A DNA stretch of 64,000 nt. Source: Brugia malayi (Eukaryota > Nematoda > Chromadorea > Rhabditida > Onchocercidae). The notes under the pieces were generated by a model. That model made no database searches. It was not told where the DNA came from and worked only from the letters and a program-made list of their open reading frames with translations. The position numbers and the translations under genes are program-made. The stretch lies in assembly GCF_000002995.4 (NCBI RefSeq), contig NW_025062477.1:8652649-8716648 (forward strand), in the 5' to 3' direction. Below, piece by piece: positions 12,533-25,185 of this stretch (position 1 is its first letter; the number at the start of each line of letters is the position of its first letter).

Positions 12533-13486
12533 CATCTGGAAGATATTAAGAAGAGAGGTGTTCAGTAAGGATTCATTTCTTTCTATGGTTTTAAAACAAA
12601 TCTAAAGTAGTTGACGAGATTGTTTTCGAGATGTTCTTTATTTATTCAAAAAATCAATTCCTCCACACTTTAGCGGTTATTGACACAAACTTTTTTAACC
12701 GTTGTTTTTGATCTGGTATTTGCTCTAAACTTCTTTCTTCATAGATTATCATATCTTATTCTCGGAATTCTGAAAAGTTTGTATAAAGTGGATAGTCAAA
12801 GGGCTTGTTTAGCCAAAAGTTTTCATACCAATAGGAAGACAAGCTGCAATTTTAAAATGTATATGGAGACAAACGGACCGCATGATTATGAACATCTGAG
12901 TACCATTTGCTGTATTTCTTTTTTTTTTTTTTTTTTTTGTTATGTTACGCGCTTTACAAAGATTAGATATCGATATAAACAAACATTTTCCATAATATAT
13001 GCGGTCTGTTGTGCCATATTTCTAATATGCTATATATATGTATGTATGAATGCACTGTACATGCCTGTGATTTAATAAAACAATATATGAAGGATTCTTT
13101 TTTAATTAAAACAATGTAGCTTATAGCTAATGGGAAATGGGAGAGGCATATAATATTTAGGAATTCGCGGCGCGGCCAAGTCGACATTTTGAGGTGTTCG
13201 ATGACCATCCAACGCAACATCCTGTAGAATTTAATCAACTCAAAGGCGGGCTCATGGTGAACATTTTGTCGTTAACTTGACTCCGGTCAAATGACAAATT
13301 AATCTCAATTTATTGCCCTTGAAGTATTGCTGCAGCAGTGTTAGCTTCTGTCCATCCCTATCAATGAGAAGTGGCGTAACCTTCTGCTGTCTACATTATA
13401 AGTTTAGAGTGGATGGAACATTTTATGGAAATAGTCGAATCTGTCCTTTAGTAATTTGTAAGAAACAGAGAGTATTGTAGGATATT
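12533..13486. other. Intergenic / spartin 3' UTR
   Basis: About 950 bp. The first half is AT-rich, with an 18-base poly-T near 12920 and AATAAA at 13074-13079, and is probably spartin 3' UTR. After about 13150 the composition becomes less AT-rich (GAATTCGCGGCGCGGCC), suggesting a promoter for the POT1-like gene. Open frames here are low-complexity and unsupported. Confidence 0.45.
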
Positions 13487-16278
13487 ATGCAACCACAATC
13501 GAATTATTTTTATACAAGTTTGGCCGATTTGAGGAATTGCAACACAAAAGAAAAGATAAGTGTTAATGATTATCTGATGGATACAGCTTTATGAGACTCG
13601 GCTAATTGTTTCAGTGATCAGGCGGTAACTTCATCCAAAGGACTGTTAAGGAAAGACAGATGTTAATTGTCGATTAGTCGACCTACTTCCTAATGATCCG
13701 GTGATCCATGATTAGTCTACTTCTATTTCTACTTTCCTTTCCAGTTTAATAAATGAAGACTTTTGCAGATTCATGTGTTTGCTAAGATTGTTGAAGTGAG
13801 AAATATTCGATCAATTGATATCTTAGAAAATGGTAAGTTCAAAGTATGAGATTTAGTTTTATCGAATGCTTAAAGCACGGATAAACGACGAGAAAAAACC
13901 TTACTGTGGTAATCCTGCAGGTTATATTTATTACTTTCCATTGGAAAAGTTATGACTTTCCGTTCAAATTTAGTACTGCTCGGACATTATTATTTTTCAT
14001 GTGGAAGATGAAAACGTATCTGGAACTTTTTTCATTTTCAAGTGCAGATAGCAAGTGTTATATATTTGCGGGATTCTAGTACAGATTCTTTCATACGATG
14101 CACTCTATATAGCAAATTGACGGATACATTTTCGGAAGAAATTAAGACTGACCAAATTATCCAACTTAATCATATTCATGTAAGTTATTCATTATTGCGA
14201 TAAGCATAGTAGTCAACATCAACCACTAATTCGGATAGTTCATATAAGCTACTTTTGATAATTCTGGTCCTTATTCTGCAGACTTGCTTGTTAATCGCCT
14301 GGCATTTCATTTTTTTAAATAAAATACTGTGCGTTGAGTTCCTCATAAATATAATTAAATGCTTCATATATTTCTATGATTCTCATTTGTGGTAGATTCG
14401 AACAAATCCGGGAAGACTACCGTCGTTATATGGGAAATTGAGTGAAGATGGATTCACCATCGTATTAATTAGTGATCATCCAGGCAGTGGATATAATGTC
14501 GTTTTCCATTCATGCGCCAACTACAGTTTACCCGAAAACTGCCAAGAAATGGTATGGCTTTTCAAATTTTTTTTAAGTCGCTCTAAATATTGATTCTGGG
14601 TTTTTTAAATAATTTTAGTCTCTAAAATAATTAATTAGGATTTCCGTTATTGCTGTGCTTGACAAGATTAATTTTAGATCTCTTTAATAACTTTAGATTT
14701 CCTTGATACAACAATGATTATCCAGTAATTGCAATAAACAAGCGTTTTTTTTTTGGTATTGAAATTTTATAAATTATTTATTTGGTTCTAGATTGCTGCA
14801 CTACAAATTTATTCAAATAATGTGCCTGTTGCCTCATCTGCAGCTATTTCTGTTCGTGACAATACACTTGGTTTCAGTAATGGAAGTAAAACAATTTGCC
14901 GTTTGAATGAACTTGTGCGTTTTCAATATCACAACATCGTGGTACAGGTACTTAAAGTTATATTTTAATTTGATGGATGGCTAACAATTAACAACTTAAA
15001 AAAAGTGTGGATACTATCAACACTGTAATCAATAGTTTAGTAAATGCAAATATTTATTCAAGACATTAGTTTAATTTGTTAGTGATCTTAATATTAATGT
15101 TGTAAACTTCAGTGTTGTTTTGCTTCCAGATTATGACATTGAAACAAAGCAAAAAAAACTTTTGAAGTACTTCTCAGTTGAATAAAACTAATTTTCATGA
15201 TCTCCAAGAATGTCGCTTTCCCCTCCTCATTGCGACGCTGCTTAATCGATTTTTATTTTCACACTTACAGGCAGTATCAGTATTCATAAGTGATAGGAAT
15301 AATATAGTATTACGATGTTGGGACACTACAAAACCACCTAGGTATCTTTTTCACTTTATTTATTTCTATCAGAGATTCAATGATCAAGTTATAACAGTAT
15401 GCTCATTTGGAAATTCAGTTTAATTAATGTTAATCATTCTACTACCAAATTGCCTTTTCCTGAGTCTTAAAGTTCATAGTTCTTAGATATGAAATGTTTT
15501 CATTAAAAATTTTTCAATAAATTTAATTAAAGGCTATTTATGTCTGTGTTGGATAAGTTTTCTGTATTGCAGTTCTACATTTTTCTTCGGAAATGAAAAT
15601 ATTTCCGAAATAATACATATAGATGAAGAATTGAGCTCACTGGCTCAGGAATATCTTTGCGATGTAATCTTTTATAATGAGCATGGAGCTTGTCTGAAAA
15701 AAACTGTTAAGGTGATTCTACAGTTTCATATAATTTCAAAAATTCAGTTCATACAATTTATGAAATACAACAATGGACATTATATGTTAAATTGTAGAAT
15801 TTGAATATGCAATTTTCGAATTTCAATTTAGAAATTAAAATATAAATTTGATTTAGCCTGGTGATATATTGCTTCTCATCAATATGCATTACTATGTAAT
15901 GAAAGACAACAATATGCTAGCCGTACATGAAGGCGGCAAACGTTATAACAGAGGCATCAGAATCCTAGATGATTCTTCGAGTCACAAAGCAAAGCTATTG
16001 AAGTATGGACTGTTGAGACTATTAATTTATGCGAAATCAGAATGTCTTTTGCATACATAGCATTAGCATTTATCAAACAAACCTCGTTTTCGAGTCTACT
16101 TCCCTAATTTTTATTGTAATTCTGTGTTCAAGAATTTATGAGTTCAAAGTATCAGTTTTTGATAGCAAAACAGACAAATTTTAAACTAGATTTTGCATTG
16201 GTTTGACAAAACCAGTACCATCTAATTTTTTACAGAGCCATGGGAGCTTTTGTCACGAACAAGAATCTTTCGATATAA
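13487..16278 (+). CDS. POT1-like telomere single-strand binding protein (OB1 + OB2)
   Basis: Nine exons in phase: 13487-13561, 13769-13832, 14043-14179, 14396-14551, 14792-14947, 15271-15341, 15573-15711, 15857-16002 and 16236-16278, giving 328 residues. The start NYFYTSLADLRN (6-17) matches the conserved NYIYTPLNQLK opening of POT1. OB1 follows, with ICSV-like ASVIYLRDSS, the strand CTLYSKL where human Phe62 is Tyr, and a IIQLNHIHIR strand. OB2 contains VSVFISDRNNIVLRCWDTT, KPGDILLLINMHYY (266-280) and YNRGIRIL (296-303), equal to the POT1 segment YGRGIRVL. The protein ends just after OB2, so the C-terminal OB3/TPP1-binding half of vertebrate POT1 (about 634 residues) is missing. It should bind telomeric G-strand DNA in the nucleus. 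The exon 3 acceptor (TTTTCAAG) is weak but is the only one keeping frame. Confidence 0.82.
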
Positions 16279-17850
16279 GAAGTATACAGTATTTCTCTCA
16301 ATTCTACAGTTGCTATAGCTGTAGGAGAAAGAACAAATATGATTTTATCTACATATTTTGCATAACTTTATAAAAGCATCATTTTCTTTTTTTTGTTTAT
16401 TTTTGAGTCTTCTCAGGCTTCTCAGCATGAATTTCTTTTGCAGATTTTATTTCATTGCAGATTATTTCATTGCAGATCTTATTTCATTCACTTGCTGATA
16501 GTGCATATCAGACTGTGATTGTAGTTATTGTCATTCCAAAGTAATGGATTATTTTTTATGATGTGTAAATTCGACAGATGTGTAAATTCGAAAAATGATT
16601 GTTGATATTTTTACTGCCCATGTTTCTAATAGTTTTTGCAAATTTTTTCTCGTAAAAAAAATCGATTGGTGAGTGGATGGACATTTTGATTTTTGTAGTA
16701 AAAAAAGCTTGAAAAGCAATCGAGGGACAATTGATTGGGTTACTAAAATCGGAAGGCTAAACGTAGTGTATTGGTTCTTTATGTTTTTAGATTATACTCC
16801 AGCCTTTAAGCTTTGGAATTTCTTATTCTTGAAACTGACTGGATAATTTTAGCCTATTTCAGTTTCTGATCCATTAAATTAACTTACTACATAGTTACTT
16901 CACCTCTGAATAAACTGTTTTCCGATTTTATAATTTCTGATTAAGAGAATTCTTTGATATGGAGATAGATTTGAAACTGTCCATTGACTATCAAATGCAA
17001 TGAAAATTTTCTGAAGTTCCACTCTTGTGCAAATAGCTCATTTTCACATATTTTTTATACAGGCATAGTAGTTTCTACATGACTGTAGACTCCGATGAAA
17101 GAACTTTCTATTTTTACTACATTTCGGGAATGTATTTAAAAAAAGTTGATGAGGAATAAATTTCTCGTCGAAGCAACTTCAAGAGGGAAAGGGTAGGACT
17201 TCTAACTTTTGTGCCGATTTTTGTGACTTTTAACTTTTGTGCAAATTCTGTTTAGCAGGCAAAGTATGTCGATTAACACATTGAAATAAACACATAAACT
17301 TAGATTGGTATCAAGAAAAAATGGTTGCAATACTCATTAAAGGAGCGGGAATAGTTTTCAAGATATTGGCAATTGGAAATGGTTCAGTAAATTTAAAACT
17401 ATGTTTTATGTTTACAGAAAGATAGTAACGAAGGGAATGCAGTGGCTGTATTTTTTTAAAGAATAATGAAATATATTAGTGAACTAAAGTAAGGTTCCTT
17501 GCTCCACATAGCTGTAATTCTGAAACAAGAAATTCATTCTTTCGCCAGCCTTTAACATAACATTTTATTAAAACGAAAGTATCAAAGTATTTTAACTTAT
17601 ACATATTAGTCAGCAGCAAATACATCTTTAATGAATCAATCTATTAAATCTCAGATTTCAATTTATAAAAAATGAAGTATTTGCATGCCTGGAAGCAAAA
17701 TGTCTTTTTTTGCGTATTCAGCAGGAACATTATATTCTATTTAAGATTAAGATTCAGTTCGACCCACTTTTAGTGGATCGAAGTTTAAGAAACGAGTCTG
17801 TAGTTGCAGTTACACCACCACAGTAAAGAGTAATTCAACCATCATCACGC
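16279..17850. other. Convergent intergenic region between POT1-like and FBXO28-like genes
   Basis: About 1.57 kb holding the 3' untranslated regions of two convergent genes. Contents are AT-rich, with a short tandem repeat at 16440-16488 and no supported exon. Reading either strand gives only short frames. Confidence 0.5.
16440..16488. repeat. Short tandem repeat, three units of 15-17 bp
   Basis: Three adjacent copies of GCAGATT(TT)ATTTCATT, differing by small indels, lie just downstream of the POT1-like gene. Each copy begins with an acceptor-like GCAG after TTTCATT. No function is evident. Confidence 0.8.
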
Positions 17851-20800
17851 TTACTGTAGCAATCGAGCCATTGTTTTGAATTTATTTTCGATGATTTCCA
17901 CTCTTGCTTCTAATCTCATACAGTCCTTTTTGAGTTCACGATTATCCTTTTTCAATTGGGTATTTTGATGTCTGAGTTGCTCGATTTCCCATTCCAATTC
18001 ATCTCGTGCCATATGGGTTGCTCTGTAATAATACAAGACAACTATAATGTTTACATCACTGAGGAGTTTATTCACGAAAGGATTATCGAGTAGTGTAATA
18101 CTGCCAAATGTAGATAATGCCTATTTATCTAAGATATGGCCGACAATTTATCATAGAAAGTTAATAAACTAGAATACACGCCTACTCAGCTTTCACTTCA
18201 TTTCTTGGCGTTTTAAATTTGAAATCAGTATTGGGAAATTCCCCTTTTTTATTTAACTGTTTGCATTTTCAGGAGAAATGGGCTTATTCACCCACAAAGA
18301 AAAGACAGACGGTGATTATTTATGCTGAAAGCAATAATGAGGAAAGGAAAAATCCTGTAATCTTCTTTGCAATATCCTAACACGTTCTACTTCTAAGCAC
18401 TCTTCCAACAGCAATATCGGTCTTTCGGCTTTGACAAATCCTTCTCTCCTTGAATTTGTGTGTCTATAGTTCAGTAGGACCTATAACCTTAATTTCATCT
18501 CTACTTCACCTATACACAGGTAGTATGGATTCTTCACGCCATTTTTCCAGTTCACAAATTTGCTTTCTACTTTAACGTGGATATAGGAAATTTCCAAAAA
18601 AACTGGATTTCGCTTCTAACCAAAATCAGTTAATTATCTGTGACTAATAAACCTAATAGATTCAACGACTGCCAACAGAAGAATACCTGAAGAACTCTAT
18701 TTTTAAATTAATCAATATTCATGCATGAATCTGACAGAGTTCCTTCTTTGAATTTGCACATAATTTATTTACGTGGAAAGTTCAAGTGCCTTCTGATTTG
18801 AAAGTACCATCAAGCACTTCCAAAAAAACAAACTTTTCAAGTTTATTAACTGTCGAATCGATCATGAAACTGTCTATTCTTTGTATGGATTGTAATGCCT
18901 TCAGCCTGATCACCTCGCCCAATTTCTCTTCCATAATTGTTGCTAAATTTGATCTGTAATGTAACTGCGCACGTCTTGCCAGTTCAGCTACTGACTTCCA
19001 GTTGATTGTTACCTATAAGAAGGTCCTTACATATAAGACATCCTTTTTCCTCTTCTTCCTCAAAATGAGCATTTAATATCTGCGTACATATGTATGAGAA
19101 AGTAACTATATACGACATCAAAGATCCAACAAAGTTTTGGGTGACTTAACTACACTAATCAAGAAAGATGAACACTTACAAACTTATCAATTTTGCAAAC
19201 TACTATTTTTCCCTTTTCAAATAAAGGTCCTTTTTATCTAGTAATCAAACTTACATCTTTTCTACCTTCCATCACCTCTTCTGCTTTTCCAACTATATGG
19301 AAAGTTTGATCGAGTAATTCACCGTACGGAAAGCAACAAACACCTGAAATAATAAGTTTGACCGTAGCAATATTGCATAATTGGCGGTGAATGTCATTTT
19401 TTATATAATTACTGCTGATTATTAAGTACTTAATTCTCAGTAAAGAAAATAAAATGGGAACCTTCATCCATAGCTGGACGTAATATATCGACGGGGTTTA
19501 GAATCTGCACTTGTACATTAGTTAAAATAGACAGTACGTCATGGAGATCGGGTTCAGAATGTACACGTCGTTGACAATCCGTCAGTAATTTATCCGCTTT
19601 TTTAATCAATTCATGATAACCACTATTCAGTGCTTGCCCGCACAGCTCATCCCAGTGCGGATGAACTTCTCTCAGTTTACCTAACTGAAATTCATTTTAC
19701 CAATGAATTCGTATTTATTAATATAAATTCAAATTCATGTAATAAATCTTTGTAGACTTTTTTGCCTTGAATAAATAACTACCGATTGTAAAATTTACAC
19801 ATATAGTAGCAATAATTAAAAAGGTTGAAAGTTGTTCCTAATGATAAGTTTCTTTAATCTGATGTTCATTTCAGATTAAAGGATCTCACTCATGGAATAT
19901 TCAATTAGTCCGTGCATATAACAAACATCCATCCATTCTCTGACCGCTATAAAATTATTTAATGAACGAGCTCTTGTTCGAACTTAATTTATGGGTTTAT
20001 CTCAATCTCAAGATTTTATGCATATTTTTCATTAGTATTTAAATGCAACATTTTATGAATATTTTTCATGAAATTCATCTCACCTCTTTATAGGAAAACT
20101 TTTTAAGAATCAACTGAAGTACTTGTACTGGAGGTATTTCTTCATCGGCAAATCTTCGTGTTGTTGAAATATCATCTTTGGAAGGAAGCCTGAAATATGG
20201 AAATTCAGATTTATTATTCTTTTAGAATTGGAAATAAGATTAGGTTAATTTAAATGTTTATAAATTTGCTCAGTATCATTGAGATACCATTCATCTATCT
20301 GATTTAAATTTCATTATTACTGATCTATAGAAGGCATACCGCTAGAGAGAAAAAGAAATTAAAAGTACTGAAATTATTTGAAAGATCTTTGCTTTTTGAA
20401 AGTGGTCCAGTTGTGTTAAAATCATTGCATAGCATTATTCGTAGCTTCTTCTCTCACAGTTTTTTCCTTTTTTAATAAATTAGAAAAGAAAGCTCACAGA
20501 GAAGGATTTTCAGGAAGTCTTTCCAAATAGCTTCTTTGCTATTTTTCTCATTTCCACCAAAATAAGGTCCCAGTCTCTTAAACCATCTGTTTCATTCTTC
20601 CGAAAAATGAAATATCGATTTCGTCAATTTTTTTTACTATAAAATATTGCTGCTTCTCGTACTTTTAAATGCCTTTAAAGTGTACGAATGTATATTTTTG
20701 TTTACCTCTTTAGTTGTAATTGTATCTAAACCTTGAGCTTAACGTTTTGAGACTGTTTCTTCTGATTTCCCGAGAAATGAAATAAAAAATAATTGTAAAA

Positions 20801-22912
20801 TATTAATCGTCTTCTTATCCTTCTTTTTAGTTAACTCTCAAAAACAAACACTAAAAAGAATTTGCTCTTATAAGGCTTATAAGGTTGCTCGCTTATCAAC
20901 ATCGCGGAGTGAATATAGAATGAACGGTACATTGGCTTCATCTATCAGTGACATATCTTTCATTACCAGTGAGAAATACCTCAACCATAGCTTGATCTTT
21001 TTTTTTTAAATGTTAGTTACCTTGGCAAATTGTCGAAGCCACTAGACAAGTTCCTCGGAAAAGTTAAGTTGATGTGTACTGGTGCGGAATGTCTCATCTG
21101 AGTCATCAAATTACGTCCATTCAAGTAACGATCTGATATGCTATGACCATTAGTTAATTGTACAACTGGCCTCTCCCAGTCTCCTAATTTTTGTATCTCC
21201 TCTTCTTCCGGAATTCTTCCCACTTTCTTGTTCATTTCGTATTTGATTTTATTGCGGCGCATTGTGAATGATGCAGGCAGGTCGCTGTGGCATGTTGATG
21301 CGTTACATATGACAGAAGTATTAGTGATAGCAGTAGTATTATCGTCATCAGTCTTTTTTAGATTTGTTTTAAATGTCGGAATTAAAAGAGGTACTGCAAA
21401 TTTAGCACCATGCATTGATTCTGTTTGTTTCATCGATGGGATGCGTTCCTGTTCATCCAATTCATTGTTTTTTGTACATTTTGCTGATTTTTCGATGTCC
21501 GAATCAACAAGCGAAACTCCTGAATCAGTCGAACCGTTACCATTTATATAATTCTCATCGCTTCTGCTGTTCGTTAATGAATTTCGTTCCTTTGAAACTA
21601 CTATTTTCTTGATATTAACGGAAATGTCATTTCCTATCTTTGTATCATTGTCCGCAACTCGGACCGTTGTTAATGGTGCGATTGCTACTGCTGCAGCAAG
21701 TTTCTTACGAACAATTTTTTGTCCATTGCTATGTTTGATCGCTTTCACTATGGTTGTTTTCCCATTAGTTTCTGTATCGTCAACGCCTTTGTCCGCAAAT
21801 GATTTCTTAACAATTTTTTTGTTTGTTTTCGGTTTCGGTAATGATTGTGATGCTGGTGCTTGCTTCACTTCACTTAACCATAGAATGATACAGTCTGAAT
21901 AACTTTTGGTCGGTTTCGTTTGTGCATGGAGCATATGAAATTGCGCAATACCTGACTGCAGTTCCATAACTAAAAAGCACCAATTGATTCCAAGCTTCTC
22001 GTTGAAAACTTTTTGCAGCGGTGATTTCCAGTTATCACCACCTTCCAGCACCAAATGTAAATATTTACTGGCAAGGCCATCTGTGACAACCACACCTTCC
22101 TGAAATTCAAAAAATAATAAACAGAGAAACTTTCTGAAAACTTTTCCTTGTTTACACAGATGATGAAATTCCGTTTGCACGCAATCTCATGTGATATTTT
22201 TTTTCTGCATTGTAAAAGAGAGAAACATCTATTCTTTATCATTTTTTTCGTCCATTACCCACTCTAACTTCTTTATTTTATTTTTCCTTTATGAACAACA
22301 TTAGTAAAGCCTGAGATACCAATATGATGATTCTCTTCAGAAAATTTTCTTTGCAAGCAAAATGTAAATGAGAACAGCTTAACTTTTGTTATAACTATAG
22401 AGTTATGAGACAGAATTAGTTCACATATGATATTTACTTAAATTGGAGAAATAGCGGAATATTTTCGTAAAAAAGTCATAACCCTGGAATCGAGTTACTT
22501 TTAAAGAAATTTTTTAAAACAAACAATTGGTATTATTTTTATGAATCTAAGATTCCCCTAAATGTATCCGAAGATATTTTTCGCTGCCATTTGGTAAACT
22601 TATTTCTATATATGCCAAAACATTTATGCGCTTATATGTCTGTCATATATTTAATTCACACTGTCAGTTTGCCTTTAAACTTTATCGAAAACGGCTTAAG
22701 CAAATAGCAAACAATTTCTAAGTAGCGAAATCTTACCAATGTGGCAGAAACTTGATAAAAATCCTTCGGTATCAAGGAGCCTGATGGCAGCAAATGAATT
22801 CTTTTGCCTAATGCATGAAATGCGCAGTTGAAGGGCGGTTTGGTGAGTTCAGGTGACATTTCCACACTGCATTCGGCGCTTTGAAACTCTTCACAAATAG
22901 CATTTTGTATAT
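17851..22912 (-). CDS. FBXO28-like F-box protein with long N-terminal extension
   Basis: Exons on the - strand: 22912(or ATG 22859)-22737, 22099-21021, 20189-20094 extended to 20084, 19684-19462, 19343-19255, 19012-18834 and 18022-17851. From the ATG at 22859 they encode 656 residues. The frame is open upstream to an acceptor at 22913, and that stretch (IQNAICEEFQSAECSVE) looks coding, so an upstream exon with the true ATG is likely. Residues 419-450 form a degenerate F-box (IPPVQVLQLILKKF, LREVHPHWDELC). The FBXO28 block DVLSILTNVQVQIL then GVCFPYGELLDQTFHIVGKA follows, and the last 57 residues form a coiled coil (WEIEQLRHQNTQLKKDNREL). FBXO28 is the substrate subunit of a nuclear SCF ubiquitin ligase. 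Human FBXO28 (368 residues) lacks an equivalent of the first 400 residues seen here. Assignment is firm for the C-terminal half only. Confidence 0.8.
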
Positions 22913-25045
22913 CTGCAAAATGATGAGCATCGAAATCTATCGAAATCTAAATTTCGATGCCAAATACATGCAAATGATATGGGGAACCAAAATAGAAAAA
23001 TGATTATCGAATTCTGTATTGTAAAGTCACTTGCATAATTCCTTACTCTTAAGCTCCTTTTACTGACATTTATTTTCCATCTTAAAATACTAAGATAAAA
23101 TAAATTTTCCATTTCTTCAATAACTTCCTGTTGACAAAATGGACATACTCATCCACGAAAGTAAACCTCGAGAAGACTTCACTTCTTGTTGAAAAAAGTT
23201 TTAATAGCAGCAAAAAAAATAAAAAAAATTTTTCATAAAAACCAAAGCTGTTGCAAAGATTACTGTTAATGTTGAAAATTATTCGATATCCGAGTATTAA
23301 TTAATAAGCAGATTTATGCAGATAATGTGTTTTTTTTTCTATGCTTTAATGTTCAACAGATTTTGAAAAGAAAAATTTAGGAAGAAACTTTAAAAACAAA
23401 AATTTTAAGAAAACTCAAATAACTTTCCTTAATTACTGAATACTTGTTGTTGCATGTTGCAATGTATGTTTTAGTTTACGATAATTTTTTTGTGTATGCC
23501 TTAAGGCTCGTGATATGTTCAACAGTTAACAGAACAGCAGCATTACAAAGAGGAAGTGGAATATATACAAGCTGAAATAAATTCTTGCTATTATTTCATT
23601 ATTTATATTTTCAACATGTCATAAAGCCTTCTTGAAACTTAGCTTTGAAGCTTAAACAACAAATATTCAGTGTAGAAATAAAATTTGCATTAAAATTCTC
23701 TTTATGTTATAAAGTCAAGAGAGGATGGCTTAACGATGATACACTCATAGTCAGAAATAGAAAAACTTAGAAAAAGATAGAAAAACTAGAAAATAAAAAA
23801 AAAAATAGAAAAGTAGAAAAAATAAAATTTCTTATACTATGACGTTGTTAGAAGTAGTAGTAAGAAGGATATGTTTAAATTATTCGAAATAAACATTATT
23901 TAAACAAATGAATAGAATAGTTTTCAGCAAGATGTCATTGAAAAGACATAACAGAAGTTTGAAAAGTTTGAATATAATTCAAGACAGATATTAGAAGCTT
24001 GGTTCTAAGGTTAACCTATTAGTTTTACTGAACGTTCTATTTATATATATTAACTGTAACTTTATTTGTCACAAAGTTTCTTTGCATCCTCGCAGATTTC
24101 GGGATATTATTGTAGCTGTTTCTATGTCAAGACAAAGCTGCCGCGGTTCAAAATAAAGATATCTGAAGAAAGATTTTATAATAAGGAAGCTTGATCTGCT
24201 AAAAATGCAAAAAAAAAATAAATAAGTGTTATTATATGTTATATTTAGCTTAAAATTAAATATTAAACTGTGAGGAAGTTGATAGTTTAGCTTTCTGTTA
24301 GAAATTGCAGATCAGTAAATTAAAAGGTCTCTTTGCTTACTTTGCTTGAATTTAGAGATCTTAGAATATTCATTTTCACTTATTTACTTTGTAAACTTCG
24401 AATTATCGTAAAGTGTGTTAGACGATATTCTTAGTATCCGATGTTGGATAATTCAAAATTCTAGACATTAAGCAAAGGAAACATTTTCGAACTTATTCGA
24501 AGTTTTTACCTTTGTCTTCCCTACCGGAAAACTAAGTGGAAAGTGCTTACAAAGATTTATTATAAACAACCGGAAGATGTATTTATTACGTGCTTATATT
24601 CATGTATGATTGCTTAGTCTAAACCTCTTGTCAATCTATTCTTCAAGATTTTATCTTTATTAAGCAAACAGATATTGTTAAAAGAATTCAGAACGAATTT
24701 TCTAATCACGAAGAAAAAGGAGATGAGTGATTCGTAAGCCAAGCAAGTGATCTTTTATATATGGAATAGATACCTGGGAGATAGGTATGGAGTACTGATA
24801 TCGACTCATCGACTTCTTCACGTTGATCCATACTGGATTTCCGAGTCGAGTTAGAAGTATTGCTGTGAAAGAAGTAACCTTTCTTTCTTTGATTGACCAG
24901 GTGAGCAAAGGAATGATCGGAGAGATGAATAGATGACAACGATCCTTTCGACCTCACTTCAACTACTTTGTTGTTGGTGCAACACTGCCTGAAATGCAGA
25001 CAGGCTAACCAGCTGTTACTGCTGCTGCTACTACTGCAATGCACA

Positions 25046-25064
25046 AAGAGAGAGAGAGAGAGAG
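25046..25064. repeat. (GA)n microsatellite
   Basis: A run of alternating GA immediately follows CTGCTGCTACTACTGCAATGC. It sits about 90 bp upstream of the candidate first exon at 25156. GA runs are common in nematode promoters; that role here is inference. Confidence 0.85.
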
Positions 25065-25155
25065 CAGCACTGTCGTTGTAAAAAAGTGCAACGTTAACTA
25101 AGTAAACGATGAGGTGCTGAGAGGAAGCTTTAAGCTAAGTAATTCCTTCATCATA

Positions 25156-25185
25156 ATGGCAGCGACAGCGTGTAACGAGAAGAAG
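25156..25185 (+). CDS. Candidate short first coding exon (10 codons)
   Basis: ATG followed by codons reading MAATACNEKK runs straight into a perfect donor AAG|GTAAGA at 25186. The surroundings are less AT-rich and preceded by a GA repeat, as expected for a first exon at a promoter. It could be an alternative 5' exon of the downstream nuclear receptor. However, it ends in phase 0, whereas the zinc-finger exon at 33715 needs phase 1, and joining it to 30736 meets a stop (ATG CGA TGA). If real, it would therefore be an upstream ORF or join an exon I have not found. Confidence 0.25.

Noticed and set aside
21228..21902. Open frames on the + strand
   Set aside because: They are antisense shadows of the long FBXO28-like exon, whose - strand frame is open for over 1 kb and joins in phase to its neighbours.
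24702..25044. - strand frame starting with a Ser run
   Set aside because: The Ser run comes from a CTG/CTA simple repeat and the rest has no domain-like pattern.
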